A stretch of DNA of 64,000 bases from Erigeron canadensis. Its lineage: Eukaryota > Streptophyta > Magnoliopsida > Asterales > Asteraceae. The stretch spans positions 27,103,516-27,167,515 of the forward strand of contig NC_057766.1 in NCBI RefSeq assembly GCF_010389155.1, written 5' to 3'. The notes beneath the pieces were generated by a model, which was given only the letters and a program-made list of their open reading frames with translations, was not told where the DNA came from and made no database searches. The first letter of the stretch is position 1, and every line of letters begins with the position of its first letter. This document shows, in pieces, positions 50,289-64,000 of the stretch. The translations under genes and the position numbers were made by a program.

Positions 50289-50484
50289 TTACACATCAAT
50301 AATTAGGTAGAGGTCATGGGTTCGATCCTCATCCCATGCAAAGGTTGGAGTCTTTACTTAGGTAGAGGTAAGGTCTGCCTACATCTTAATCTCCTCCATA
50401 CACCGTCGAGATATTGGGGCTTAAAACCCGCGGAAGGCGACACTGAGTAGTTACTTACTTTTTTATGTTACACATCAATAATTA
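50289..50484 (+). mobile_element. tRNA-derived SINE with 17-bp target duplication
   Basis: The body at 50306-50467 is flanked by the identical 17-mer TTACACATCAATAATTA at 50289-50305 and 50468-50484. The head GGTAGAGGTCATGGGTTCGATCC contains a good RNA polymerase III B box (GGTTCGATCC). The middle reads GTAAGGTCTGCCTACATCTTAATCTCC-like, as in several plant SINE families, and the tail is T-rich. The long, perfect duplication indicates a fairly recent LINE-assisted insertion. It is not a functional tRNA gene: no cloverleaf forms. Confidence 0.9.
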
Positions 50485-51006
50485 AGTTATTTTTGTCAGC
50501 AGTGGATCAAATTCCTCATCTTTGTAGTAACTTAATGCCGGTATGTCGAAGTCAACAACTGATGCAATCTCTTTACATTGTATTTCTTCTGCTCCAAATT
50601 GAACTGTAAGTGCCAGAAATAAAGCTTATGGATCTTAGACATACGAAATTGTTCTGAGCCTACGTTTAGTCAACGACACAAAAGTCAAAACTCTCCATAA
50701 CCAGAATTTGACCACTTACCCTCATATCAAACCAACCCGCCCAATTTGGCACCTCTGGTGTAATCAAACCATTTGTCTAAACATATCATATCTCATTTCG
50801 GTAACATGAGTACAGACAAACAATCAACGAGACTCACGATTGAAATAATCCACAAACATAAAATTGTAAGCACCAACATTACGAGACAAAGGTAATCAAC
50901 AATAGACCAAGGATGGATGGATATATACAAGAACGTACTTCTAGTTAATAATAATAATAATAATACTAATGTCTTTATAACAAACATCATCTCACGAAAT
51001 AACCAC
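50485..51006. other. 3' flank of B2 with family relic
   Basis: Resembles 41400-42060 (TCAGCAG, TCATCTTTGTAGTAACTT, GTCGAAGTCAACAACTGATG and AAGTGCCAGAA in the same order). The relic of a family A 3' end is therefore present here too. There is no coding sequence. Confidence 0.5.
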
Positions 51007-51769
51007 TTAATCTTCTGGTACGATTTCATAGGTGAATGTGTTGCGTGACCTCCTCAACACAATTCTGCTCAAGGTTTCTTCTGACAACGCAAATGGATCT
51101 AATGACTCGCCGATTGAGCTTCCAAACCATAACTTCAGGTTTGTGATCAGAAAAAATAAGTAATACGCAGAAAACGCTACATGGTTGTTGGGGACAAATA
51201 ACAGCAACACAAGGGAGACGGGTACAAGAAGTCCCGCATAATATATCTTGGGAAATTTGTTGTCCTCACGTAAATAGACTAAAGAACTGAAAATACGATA
51301 TCCAGGGGGGAACAAATAACACCATCCAAAGAGAGAAAGGTGCTCGATTAATGGCAGGGGAGCTTCCGGCGATTCTTTTAAAGAAAAGTAGTACATTGCA
51401 AGCACAATTCCGAACAAAAGTAGACATGAGCACGGATACCAGATGGGCCAGTTGGACATGCTACGGGGAGCATATAACACCATCCCAAGGGAGAAATTTG
51501 CGAGAATGGCCGAGTAGAAACCGATGATTTTAAGTATGGTGTAATGACGGTAACGTCTATCCTTCATTTGCAGGAAGTAGTATGTAAAAACCATAACTCC
51601 AGTTACGACAACAGTCACAGATAACGCAACAATCGACGTGATCATAAACAAACCGTTAATTTCAAAAGGAGATTGATTTTTTTTTATGATATTGAATCTA
51701 AGGTTTGCTTGTAGTTCCATGAAGACACAACCCAGCATGATAAACAAAAAGCTAAAGTATTCTCCAAAC
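51007..51769 (-). pseudogene. Family B membrane protein, copy B2, second exon only
   Basis: The exon is open from its acceptor (TTTCAG before 51769) to the stop at 51007, encoding about 254 residues with the same membrane segments as B3 and the C-terminus LSEETLSRIVLRRSRNTFTYEIVPED. No counterpart of exon 1 (MESEDSS...) is found upstream to 52440, where the 3' flank of B3 begins. An internal ATG at 51738 (MLGCVFMELQ...) would give a 243-residue protein starting inside the first membrane segment. It is probably 5'-truncated, though translation from the inner ATG or an unrecognised distant first exon cannot be excluded. Confidence 0.6.
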
Positions 51770-52963
51770 CTGAAACATATTCAGATTTGCAAACGGATCA
51801 GTCAATCGATCATCTATATCTTTATCTATATACTACTATATATATAAAAGTATTGTGTATGTAATATATGTACTCGTAATTCTCTTCATCTTTATCATTC
51901 ATCATGTCCTCATATCCATCGACCATCATATATTCAAACTACGTTTTTTTTGAAGTATCATTACATCACATATGAACTTGATAATGAGATGGATAACCAC
52001 GAAGCCATTGTACCAAACTCTAAAATAAATTGTTGCAACGTCAATTACCAGTTTTGATAATTACAAAAGTAATAAATAAAATCAAAATATAGAAGCCTCC
52101 ATCCCGAATTAAACTGATATTCGCAAAATGGATAATAAGACAATTAAAAGGATGCATAAACGAAAAAATTTACAAAATGCAAAACTTTTGAACAAGTAAT
52201 AGAATGTGAAGGTTTACGAGAGTGAAATTAGTATAAAATCTAATAATAACTTTTATTCTTTTATTAGGGGTATAACAGGAATTCTGATAAGAGAAATAGT
52301 AAATTTAATTTTCTTTTACAAATGTCAACAATTTATAGTTAGGCTAATCTTTAGGTTTTTTTAATTAGGCCTCCCTATCATTTCTCATATATATCGTAGC
52401 ATAAAACTGAAGGAAAGAAAGAATTAATACGAGTCACCTCCATCATAATATATGAGCTAGCTATAGAAGCAGCTTCTGCATCTGTCTTTCTTCTTTTTCT
52501 TTATATGTGTGTGGTCATGTTGACCATCGACTTCATATGAACTCTGTATATTATTGATGCTATATAAGTATATATGCCCCCTATACATGTACTACTTCAG
52601 CTAAATATGATAGATTTAAAAGCATTACTAACTAAACACAATAGTATGGACACTCAGATCGAGTAAGTATAAAGATGGATGATGTTATATAAACACCAAG
52701 TAAACAAAATCATATTACTAGATACTGCGTTAGGCCACATACATCTACAAACAATCAATAATCAACGCGACTCACTAATGAAAAGAATTTATAGATAAAA
52801 AACTCTAAGAAGCAACATTAACGCATTGACTAGTAATTAACAAGGCCAGACAAAAGTAATCAACAAGAAACCAAGGATGGATGGATGGATGGATATATAC
52901 AAGAACTTCTAGTTAATAGAAATAATACTAATGTCTTAACAAACATCATCACGAAATAACAAC
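51770..52963. other. B2 upstream remnant and 3' flank of B3
   Basis: About 51770-51870 resembles the start of the B3 intron, then diverges. 52440-52963 is the duplicated family B 3' flank. The GGATGGAT repeats near 52875 are simple sequence. No gene seen. Confidence 0.5.
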
Positions 52964-54234
52964 TTAATCTTCTGGTACGATTTCATAGGTGAATGTGTTG
53001 TGTGACGTCCTCAACACAATTCTGCTCAAGGTTTCTATTTTTGGTAACGCTGTTCTTGATCGCTCGATTAAGTCATGAAAAATCATCTCCAGGCTTGTGA
53101 TGAGAAAAAATAAGAAAAACGCCAAAAATGTTATGAAGTCGTGGTGAAGGTTGGGGACAAATAACACCAACACAAGCGAGACAGGTACGAATAGTCCCAA
53201 ACAATATATCTTGGGAAATTTGTCGTCCTCTGATTCACGAAAAAAGACTGTAGAATATGAAATACGAGATCCAGGGGGGAGCAAATAACACCATCCAAAG
53301 GGAGAAAGGTGCTTAATTAATGGCAGAGAAGCTTTCTCCGAAAGTTCATCTGGAAAAAAGTAGCAAAGTGCAAGCATAATGCCAAACGAAAATAGACATG
53401 AGAACGGATACCAGATGGGCCAGTTGGACATGCTACGGGGAGCATATATCACCATCCAAAGGGAGAAATTTGCGAGAACGGCTGAGTAGCGACCGACGAG
53501 TTTAAGTATGTCGTACTTTGTATCCTTCTTTTGCAGGAAGTAGTATGCAAAAACCATAACTCCGCTTATGACAACAGCCACAGATAGCGCAACAATCGAC
53601 GTGATCATAAACAAACTGTTAATTTCAAAAGGAGATTGATTTTTATTTATGATTTCGTATCTAAGGCGTAGTTGTAGTTCCATGAAAACCGTCCCCAGCA
53701 TGTAATACAAAAACAAAAAGTATATGGAAAACCTGAAACACATACGAATTGCAAGCAGTTCAGTCTTTATACATACACTAAATAAAGAAAACTAAAATTT
53801 TATCGAATTGAAATTTGCTTATGTCATATTTACTTAATACTGGTAATGAAATTTGTTCCATATATTTATATATATAAATTATTGTGTTTTGCTAATTAAT
53901 GACAGCCTTATGCGAAAATTTGTTTTATCTTATGCAAAAATTTAAAGGATGGTTTTAATATATATAAAAAACTAAAACTGTCATTATCAATTTCCAAAAA
54001 TATTTTGTATGTATTAATATTGTATGATATATGTATATACTTAACTTTAATTTCATAAATCCAAAAAGATAAAGAGAAAGATGAAAGAAAAAAAAAAACT
54101 TACGACTGAAAGGTTTTGATTTCAAGAAAGTGAGAGTGCTTCGGATCATCTTCAGTCCTAACGGTAACAAGGTACTTCCTGTGATGCTTTACCAAAAATC
54201 CGTTGATACAGGTAGATGAATCCTCCGACTCCAT
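52964..54234 (-). CDS. Family B multi-pass membrane protein, copy B3 (intact)
   Basis: I do not recognise this family. Two exons, 54104-54234 and 52964-53732, join at a phase-2 GT-AG intron (900 nt, 299 residues). The N-terminal 44 residues are soluble (MESEDSSTCINGFLVKHHRK...). About six hydrophobic segments follow (roughly residues 45-66, 80-105, 115-137, 145-167, 203-225 and 231-252). Conserved loops are NQSPFEINSLFM, YAPRSMSNWPIWYP and SPFGWCYLLPPG. The hydrophilic tail contains ETLSRIVLRTSHNTFTYEIVPED, which matches the second repeat motif of the neighbouring family A proteins. No known transporter or enzyme motif is seen. B1 and B2 are nearby paralogues. The frame is open and both splice sites are standard, so it may be expressed. 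Confidence 0.75.
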
Positions 54235-56008
54235 GCTATAAATAATATATAGATTTATATATTGTTGTTCGATGGAATCAACAACTTCGTTCACCTAGCT
54301 AGCTATACTCGATCGATATCGCTGATGTTACGTAATTTATATTTATATTTATATTATGTATAAGGGGGAGTTCCGTAATTTTTTTTTTAACGAGATGTAT
54401 CCTTGTTCGAGTATAATTATACCAATTGAATATCATATTTATCCAAAATAAAAATTTATAAATATGTCATTATTGAACTTGAATAATATCAAAATTATAT
54501 CCAAAATAATTAAATTAATTTAAAATAAAACATTAGAATCCTTTAAACTAAACTGCTCGTATAAATTAATAACATCTCTAATTTATAATTATGACCTCTT
54601 TTATTGAATATTTTAATCCCTAATTAAATCACATATCTAAAAGGATCCTATTTAATGATTTTTTTAAAAAGGCAAACCCCTAATTAATGTTTTTCAATAA
54701 TATCTTCTTGATGAACATGTTTCTCAGGTTATAAATTTAAAAAAGGACATGTCGTTTAAACAAAGCGACATGTGTCGATTAAATGATGAGACAATCCTAT
54801 TTTAGTATATTTGTTGTAGATAGGTGGAGGATATCTATTCTTGAGTGTTTGTGGGGAAGGATACGAAAGGTCGTTGAGGAGAGAGAAGAAAATTGGTTTG
54901 ATGAATGATGTTGAAAATGGGATGGGTGTTAGGGGACAAGATGAAAATGAAGGATTGGAGTGTGGGGGAGATGGTTTCTTTTCTTTACAACATTAACTTT
55001 ATAACTCATTAAAATAGATTGGCAGAATGCTTCTTTTAGCTCAATATATGTTCAGCTATATGCTATTTCACTTGTTCGGATCTAAAATAAAATTATATGA
55101 AAAGAATTAGCAGTGTTTAATAGGTGTAATTTCATCTATAATTGGTTCTTGATATATGATATATTTTTGTTGCCGTTCAAATTAAAAAATATATATGTAA
55201 AGTTGGCTTTGTAGTTTTATCAACAAAACATCCGTAATTTTGAATTGTTGGGCCTAGCACTATCTATACGTATAGCTGGGCTTCCATGTGTAATTTATTT
55301 AAGATTTATTTGTACCTATGTTAAATTTAGAATTTATATATAAAGATATCCGTAAATTTTAAATTGTAATATTTACATTTATGACATCAATAATTTTCAA
55401 TTTGATAGCACCCGATTATTGGTTGTTTGTAGAAAAAATGGATATGTTATCGTTGTGGGTAAAAAATGTTTGTGAAAAGAATGAGTAGAAAGCTAATGTG
55501 GCATACTTGATTAGGCTATTTGTGAGAAAGATGGGAAGGATAACCTCTAACTGATGCGGATGGCCTTATTCTAGTGATTTACAAAAGTATAGTACCATCA
55601 GGCGACGTTAACATTGAATGCAAGACTGTGATGTAAAAATGTGAATGCAATGTACTACAGAAAGACATTTTTTGTGTTGTTACTTTGGTTATTTATAAAC
55701 CAATGGCATGTGCTCAATGAAATAGTTACTTGGTAGTTATGCTTTGCGCGCATAACAAACAAAACTTCAATGGAACATGACACTCAGTTCATATCGATAG
55801 GATAGATGGTATCGTGTTTGGTGAGTTTAAACGTTGAAGATGACGTAGGATTGCTCAAAGCTGCAAAAGTTTAACACGTTGTAGGAAAAAATACGACACA
55901 CGCATGAATTGTGTATCATTACGACAGTCGCGACATGTCTCATTTAACTTTGTTGTATCTTGATGCTGGTCTATCGAGGTCAACAACTGCAGTTTCAATC
56001 GAAAATCT
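54235..56008. other. Upstream region of B3 and 3' flank of A3
   Basis: 54235-54330 is the B3 upstream region and contains the empty insertion site discussed under the MULE. From 55600 to 56008 the sequence matches 40840-41500 near the coiled-coil gene. The stretch between is AT-rich without a supported gene. Confidence 0.5.
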
Positions 56009-56931
56009 CTATACAAAGTTGTTATCCTCATGTATATCAGTTTCTTCTGGTGTGATTTCATCGGTGAATGTATAGCCCAATTTCCTCAGCACAATTCTGC
56101 TCATTGTTTCACCAGAAAACAGAAATGTTTCCGGTAATGGATTTGGTGGGATTACCAGCTTGTCTTTAATTATGTAGCCGTTCTTCCTCAAGATGAATTT
56201 GCTGGAGTTTTCTTCTGACCATGGGCTGCCCGACGTCGTTTCGTTTGTAACTAGATTTTCGTTTCCTTTACTTTCCTTCGTTTGGTATCTGGGCCCTGCT
56301 TCTAACGGATGACTCTGTAATATATAAATAGAATAATATGATTTTGGAAGTTGATTTAGTTATTTTGAATAACGGGGGGGCAAATGGAAGTCTTAAAGGG
56401 AAGTTGCATTCATATGCAATGCAAGTAATTAAATAATTAAAAAAAAAAAAAAATGATCTTGTAGGTAATGTGCATTTAGAGAAGAACTAATTTGTCATGT
56501 TTCATAGTTATAAAGCTCGAGACTGAAGTAACAATGAAAAATTTGTGCAATCGTCCTTATATGACTGCTATACTTGATGGGCTCATCATTGAAAGCTAAA
56601 ACAGAACCGCACAATAAGCAGCTAGCTACACGTACTCTAATTGGTTTTAACTGTTGATTCACATATACGACTTCTCCATGCAAATTAAATTTCAAGATTA
56701 TGACGACTTACTATATATGCTTAATACACAACACCACAAGATACGATTCTAGCACTTTTATGTGTATATATATTATACTGTTATTATAGATAAGAATTGA
56801 AAGAACAAAACCTTAGGATCTGCTTTTTCTTCTTCGCTCAACTCAGCAACACGTGATGCAATTTTCTCCATCAAGTCATCAGGTACTGCAATCCATGGAT
56901 ATTGCTCTTTTTCTTCAACTTGTTCAATCAT
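56009..56931 (-). CDS. Family A small protein, copy A3 (two-repeat motif protein)
   Basis: Two exons, 56812-56931 and 56009-56314, give 426 nt (141 residues) from the ATG that opens the first. An upstream exon around 57036-57078 (starting MDPSLV) with donor GTACG may be spliced on; its phase could not be settled. The protein has an acidic helix (LMEKIASRVAELSEEEKADPK), a charged linker, motif 1 SEENSSKFILRKNGYIIKD, the spacer LVIPPNPLPET, motif 2 SGETMSRIVLRKLGYTFTD and the tail EITPEETDIHEDNNFV. It looks like the least altered copy at the C-terminus. The intron that splits the first exon in A1 is absent; the bases ATTGCAG just before the homologous 74-nt stretch are the remains of its acceptor, now translated (residues W-I-A). 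Confidence 0.72.
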
Positions 56932-57078
56932 CTAGGGAAAAAAAAAACATAAATATAATTGAAAATCATCAGAAGGATTTCGGATAATCAATATAAATAG
57001 AAGAATAAAAAAAAAACAAAGAATTAAACGTACTCGGTCGCAAAGAAGTCCCCTCTCGGTTACCAAAGAAGGATCCAT

Positions 57079-58334
57079 CTCCGTTCTCGATCGATCTATC
57101 AAAAACGTAAGGAGTTTGTTTGTTTTTTTGTTTTTGGAAGGGGTATCTGCTATTTTGCTTGTCGATTACTTAATTTGTTACTATATTTATAGGTATGCCT
57201 CAAGACCCGCCCGGCCCGGCCTCTCTTTTCCTTTCCTTTGTATTTTTCTTTTTAACTTTTTAAGGGTACAACTTAAATAATTCCTTATTTTTAATTAGGT
57301 TTGCTAAACGTAACTCGTAAGACTTTCGTTAAGTTTCATTAAATTGTTGTACACTTATCATAAAATTCAGGGATGAACTTTTGACATGAAAACATACAAT
57401 TTTTTTATACACGTTAAGTGAAGCCGATTTTGGTTTAACTGAATTTGGTTTTTGGTTTGCTTTATAACCAAAACCGAATTATATATTCAGCTATTGGTTT
57501 AATTATGTATGTATGATAATGAATTTGATTAAATTAAAAAATCAAATAACTTATATTGTTATTATTATTATATATATCAAAATATATTTATTTTTTTTTT
57601 TAGTTTACCTTTTACCGTTGATGTCTATTTATTTATTATATTCATCTTTTACAAAGATTTGAAAAGATTAGATAAACATACTTTGACAAAAAAAAGTTGT
57701 ATTTGTGGTTTTCATATTATGTATTAATTTGAACCGAACCAAATTTTAGTTTGATTTTCGGATTGGTTTTTCTATTTCAAAATAAGTTTGGTTATTCTAT
57801 TAAAAAAAAAAAAGGTTTTGGTTTTGAAAAATAAACATTAAAAAACAAAAAACTCGAACCGAAAACCAAACCGATGAACACCCCTAGCTAGTTCCCTACA
57901 TGCTATTTGGTTTATAACATGACTCGTAAATCAAAATCTTAGGTCGTTTCTTGTTTTTTAGTCTTGATAAAGTCATGGATACCTAAACCATTAGAAAGTA
58001 TTCAATTACTTGACAAAAAACCAATTTGATAAAACATAATCTACGTATCGAAACATCAAAAATTAATTACGGTGACTTAGACTATACAAATTATTGTTTT
58101 AAAACTATATTTGCTATTTTTCACAAAGATAATCTCAAAATTTGGGTCCAACTAATAGTACCAAAAGTGTCCATGCTCAATCAACACACCTAGCACTTAA
58201 CTCAATCTGCGAACATAATAACTAATTATTTTACAACTATGTATCCCTAGATTATTAATTAACTACATTATCTCATTTATAGCAATTATCTAAATGATTT
58301 GGTTACATAGCATATAACTAGATGTTTACTCATA
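57079..58334. other. Upstream region of A3 and AT-rich spacer
   Basis: No gene seen. Words such as AACCGAAAACCAAACC and GAACACCCCTAG near 57855-57890 resemble one end of a common plant TIR element, but the other end and a target duplication were not identified. Confidence 0.4.
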
Positions 58335-59317
58335 TCTATATTATATTAATAAACAAACTACTTTCCTCTATTTTCAACTTTCTACCTTTAAAATACCCAA
58401 AATAACCTTAATTTTTAACATATTCCTAACTCGCACACCAAATCTACCAAATATATCCCTAAAATATTTTGCACCTATATTTATCCAGACTATCTATCTC
58501 CTTTATTAATTAATTTTAAATATTTATACCTAATATCCCTATAATATCTATGCTACATATTAAAAATTATAGCCCTTGTTTAAAGTTACAGGGGGAAATA
58601 TCCATTATGCCCTCGCTTATTAACATATCACGTAACAAATATTTGCGCTAGCTCATTTACGGTAATTTTATTAATTCACGTCCAAATATAGCCCCCATTT
58701 ATTAATAAATCACGTAACAAATATAGCGCTCCCTTTTCATCTATCACTTCTTATGGTATTTTATTAATTTATTCTTATTGATTATAAGTTTTCAGTTATG
58801 ATGACAACTCATCTACATGTCCTATGCACACAAACTAATTATGATAATTATATTATTATATTGATAGATGATCATACTTGATTTAAAATCATCAATTAAA
58901 TGGCAAACTTTTTGAACAAGCTTTACAAACTTTTTGAACAAAAATTCCGAATGCTTTACAAACTTTCACAAAAGTTCCACGGCATATATAATTTCTAACT
59001 TTACAAACTTTTTGAACAAACTTGATAATAATTTCCATAATTAAAATGTCATGATTTATTTGAGTTGTATATATATATACCTTTCATTTTACACAAAATG
59101 TTCATACTACCATTTTGTTAACAAACCTTTCAGACCCCAAATGGCAAAAATCGATACGTCTACCAATGCTTTTTCATCGTGCAAAAGAAAAAATCGTTGA
59201 GGCTTGCACATAGCCCCAAACGCATCCTAATTCCAAATCGTTGAGGCTCACACATACAGCCCCAAATGATAAGGCTTTACCATGGTATTCCGCAGCAACG
59301 TGCGGGTACCATGCTAG
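58335..59317 (+). mobile_element. 983-bp non-autonomous Helitron
   Basis: The element starts TCTATATTATATTAATAAAC after an A (58334) and ends CTAG (59314-59317) before a T (59318). Just inside the 3' end is the hairpin CCGCA-GCAACG-TGCGG (59290-59305). These are the standard Helitron ends and insertion between A and T. The interior has no Rep/helicase. Part of it (58900-59050) has short repeats of AACTTTTTGAACAA. Confidence 0.85.
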
Positions 59318-59904
59318 TATATATATATATATATGCTTAAAAACATATCGAATACCTACTTCACTCATTTGTTGACACATGTATTACATATTTCGTTAGG
59401 TAATCTCCACCATTGATTTTGTCATGTGTTTACTCTTTTTTAGACACATCTTTAAATTTATTATTTAGACACATCAAACCTAGATTATAGGTAAAAGTGT
59501 AAAACCACCATGTCATGTATTTTTAAGTTTTTAACATGTAATTAATGGATAAACCAGTCATAACAGTTTAAAAATTTTTATTTACCTTTTATTTATCTAC
59601 AAAATTATCAATATTAAATTCATGACAGCTAGCAAAGAATAAGTCAGTTGTGGTTAATAATGCTCATACACATTTGACATTTTAAAAGGTGGTTAAATTT
59701 TCGTGAAGCTAAATAGACGAATCTAAAAGCTAAACAGATGAATCTAAAAGATACGTAGTTAATTAATACGAGTAATTAGGGAGTCAATGCCTGCGTTGCA
59801 AGACCACAATCATCGCGTTTACATTTTTTATTGATGCGTTTTCACAACTTTGAAAAAGTTTTTGATAAAAACACCAACGATCACAATATAATAATAGATA
59901 AAAA
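59318..59904. other. Spacer
   Basis: A (TA)n run follows the Helitron end. The rest is AT-rich, with no gene or repeat that I can support. Confidence 0.5.
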
Positions 59905-62800
<2,896 letters not shown>

Positions 62801-63511
62801 CGAATTTATTTGAAGAAATGCAACTTTATATCAATTACCAACAATGCTATCGCTTAAAGAATAAAGTGGTACCATAATCAAGCAGATAACAGGACCACCA
62901 CTGAGCTTGATCGCCCCCAAGTTTGAGGACAAACTGCCCCAAGCTCATACAACCTTATCAAAACCATACTAAACCGAACGGAAACCAACAGAGATCAGTT
63001 TGGTTTTTGGTTCTTCTTTTTATAAGTATCTTCATTTAAGTTCTCAGTTTCGGCCATTCATGTTTGATTGGAGCCAAAGCAGTTTTCTTTGTTTTTTTTT
63101 TTAAATTAAAAAGCTAAGTTGCATCTAGTTCACGATTTGGTTGAAGCGGAACTCATACCAATTAGAAGCAGCTTCACATTTGTGATTTCAAATGTAAATT
63201 TACACAACGTCATGGATAGTAGCTAGCTAGATACAATAAATATAACTAGGGTACAATTGTGTGATATGTGAGCATATGAAGTATGATTAGGCTAGCAAAG
63301 TTACGATATTGAATCAAGTTCTCCTTCTAAAGTGTCAATCAGGAGGTTCAACAAATCAATGTTATATCGAAAAAGAAAAAACCCGGAACTCCAAGGACAT
63401 GCACATATCTAGTTTGAATTTTCAAGAAAAGAGTATTTGTCAATCAGCAGCTTCGCATTTGTGACTTGAAAAGTAAATTAACACAATGCATCTAACTAGG
63501 GTACAATTTTT
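62801..63511. other. Spacer beyond the ECD copy, 3' side of A4
   Basis: No counterpart in the ECD gene was recognised past 62800. No gene or repeat is supported up to A4. Confidence 0.45.
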
Positions 63512-64000
63512 TCAATCAGCACTTTCTTCTTCTGGTAGGATTTCATTCCTCTTGGATTTACTAGACTTCTTCTTTGGATTCTTCTTCAGACAATCGATTT
63601 CATCGGTGAATCTGTAGCCCAACCTCCTCAGAACAGTTCTGCTCATAGTTTCTTCTGAAAGCACATACGTTTCCGGTAAGGGATTTGGTGGGGTTACCTG
63701 CTTGTCTTCGATTATGTATCCGTACTTCCTCAAGACGAATTTGCTGTGGTTTTCATCTGAAAATGGGCTGCTGGACATCATCTCATTTGTAGCTAGCGTT
63801 TCGTCTCCATTAATTTCTTTCTTTTGATTTTCAGGCCCAAAATAAATATGACAAAATAAAGAAAGAAAAAAACCTTGGTATCGGCTTTTTCTTCTTCGGT
63901 TAGCTCAGCAATACGTGCATCCATTTTCTGCTTCAAATCTTCCCAAGCTGCATTATTATATACAGTAATTTAATTAATAAAACCCCAAACAATAAAAAAT
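63512..64000 (-). pseudogene. Family A, copy A4, damaged and cut by the window edge
   Basis: The 3' part reads MMSSSPFSDENHSKFVLRKY ... PPNPLPETYVLSEETMSRTVL ... GYRFTDEI, with both motifs intact, followed by a Lys-rich tail to the stop at 63512. The 74-nt exon of A1/A2 is represented by 63875-63947, which counts to 73 nt, implying a one-base loss near 63900. Between that exon and the 3' exon only 54 bases remain (63821-63874). The acceptor and the first codons of the exon (SHPLEEG in A1) are deleted, and the surviving intron start is joined directly to GPENQKKE. A shortened product from the inner ATG (63781, 89 residues) is possible. The 5' part lies beyond the window. Confidence 0.65.

Noticed and set aside
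50306..50467. tRNA gene
   Set aside because: Only the B box is good. The A box is weak, no cloverleaf forms, and the element has SINE structure with a 17-bp target duplication.
57400..57900. Complete hAT or other TIR element rich in AACCGAA and TTGGTTT words
   Set aside because: Only one plausible end was found and no target duplication, so boundaries cannot be supported.

Overview
This is nuclear DNA of a flowering plant. The window is AT-rich, genes are split by GT-AG introns, and the recognisable genes have plant orthologues (nicotinamidase NIC1, a NET2/KIP1-like actin-binding protein, an Ecdysoneless/SGT1 homologue, a nucleobase-ascorbate transporter, an At4g38062-like coiled-coil protein). 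Transposon remains are dense: Mutator-type MITEs with 9-bp target duplications, a complete degenerate MULE, Helitrons, a SINE, a Harbinger-like element and an LTR remnant. A eudicot is clear. Asteraceae is only a guess from the style of the repeats.

Layout. 1-0.65 kb (minus): first coding exon of a NAT11/NAT12-like transporter, running off the left edge. 1-5.4 kb: MITE, Helitron-like element and a 1.26-kb non-autonomous Mutator element. 6.2-11.1 kb (plus): complete six-exon-scale ECD gene (five coding exons). 13.6-16.0 kb (plus): five-exon nicotinamidase. 16.6-18.7 kb (minus): two-exon NET2-like gene. 20.8-24.9 kb (plus): copies A1 and A2 of a small-protein family I do not recognise. 25-36 kb: transposon-rich spacer with a stray 124-bp fragment of the downstream coiled-coil gene. 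36.9-40.7 kb (plus): a 1274-residue coiled-coil protein with tandem internal repeats. 41-57 kb (minus): cluster of a second unrecognised family, B1-B3 (about six membrane segments), and A3. B1 is broken, and a 4.96-kb MULE sits just upstream of its start codon. 58.3-59.3 kb: non-autonomous Helitron. 59.9-62.8 kb: inverted, decayed partial copy of the ECD gene. 63.5-64 kb (minus): A4, damaged and running off the right edge.

The least explained part is the A/B cluster. Family A proteins (about 140-160 residues) carry two copies of a short motif of the form S-E-E-x-x-S-(K/R)-(F/I)-V-L-R-(K/R)-x-G-Y spaced 34 residues apart. Family B membrane proteins end in the second copy of that same motif. 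The two families are interleaved, share flanking sequence and show repeated local duplication, so family B may have acquired its C-terminus from family A. Of seven copies, A1, A3 and B3 have open frames. A2, A4 and B1 are broken, and B2 lacks its first exon.

Blocks shared within the window (ECD partial inverted copy, coiled-coil gene fragment, A/B flanks) show that duplication and transposition have shaped this locus more than single-gene evolution.
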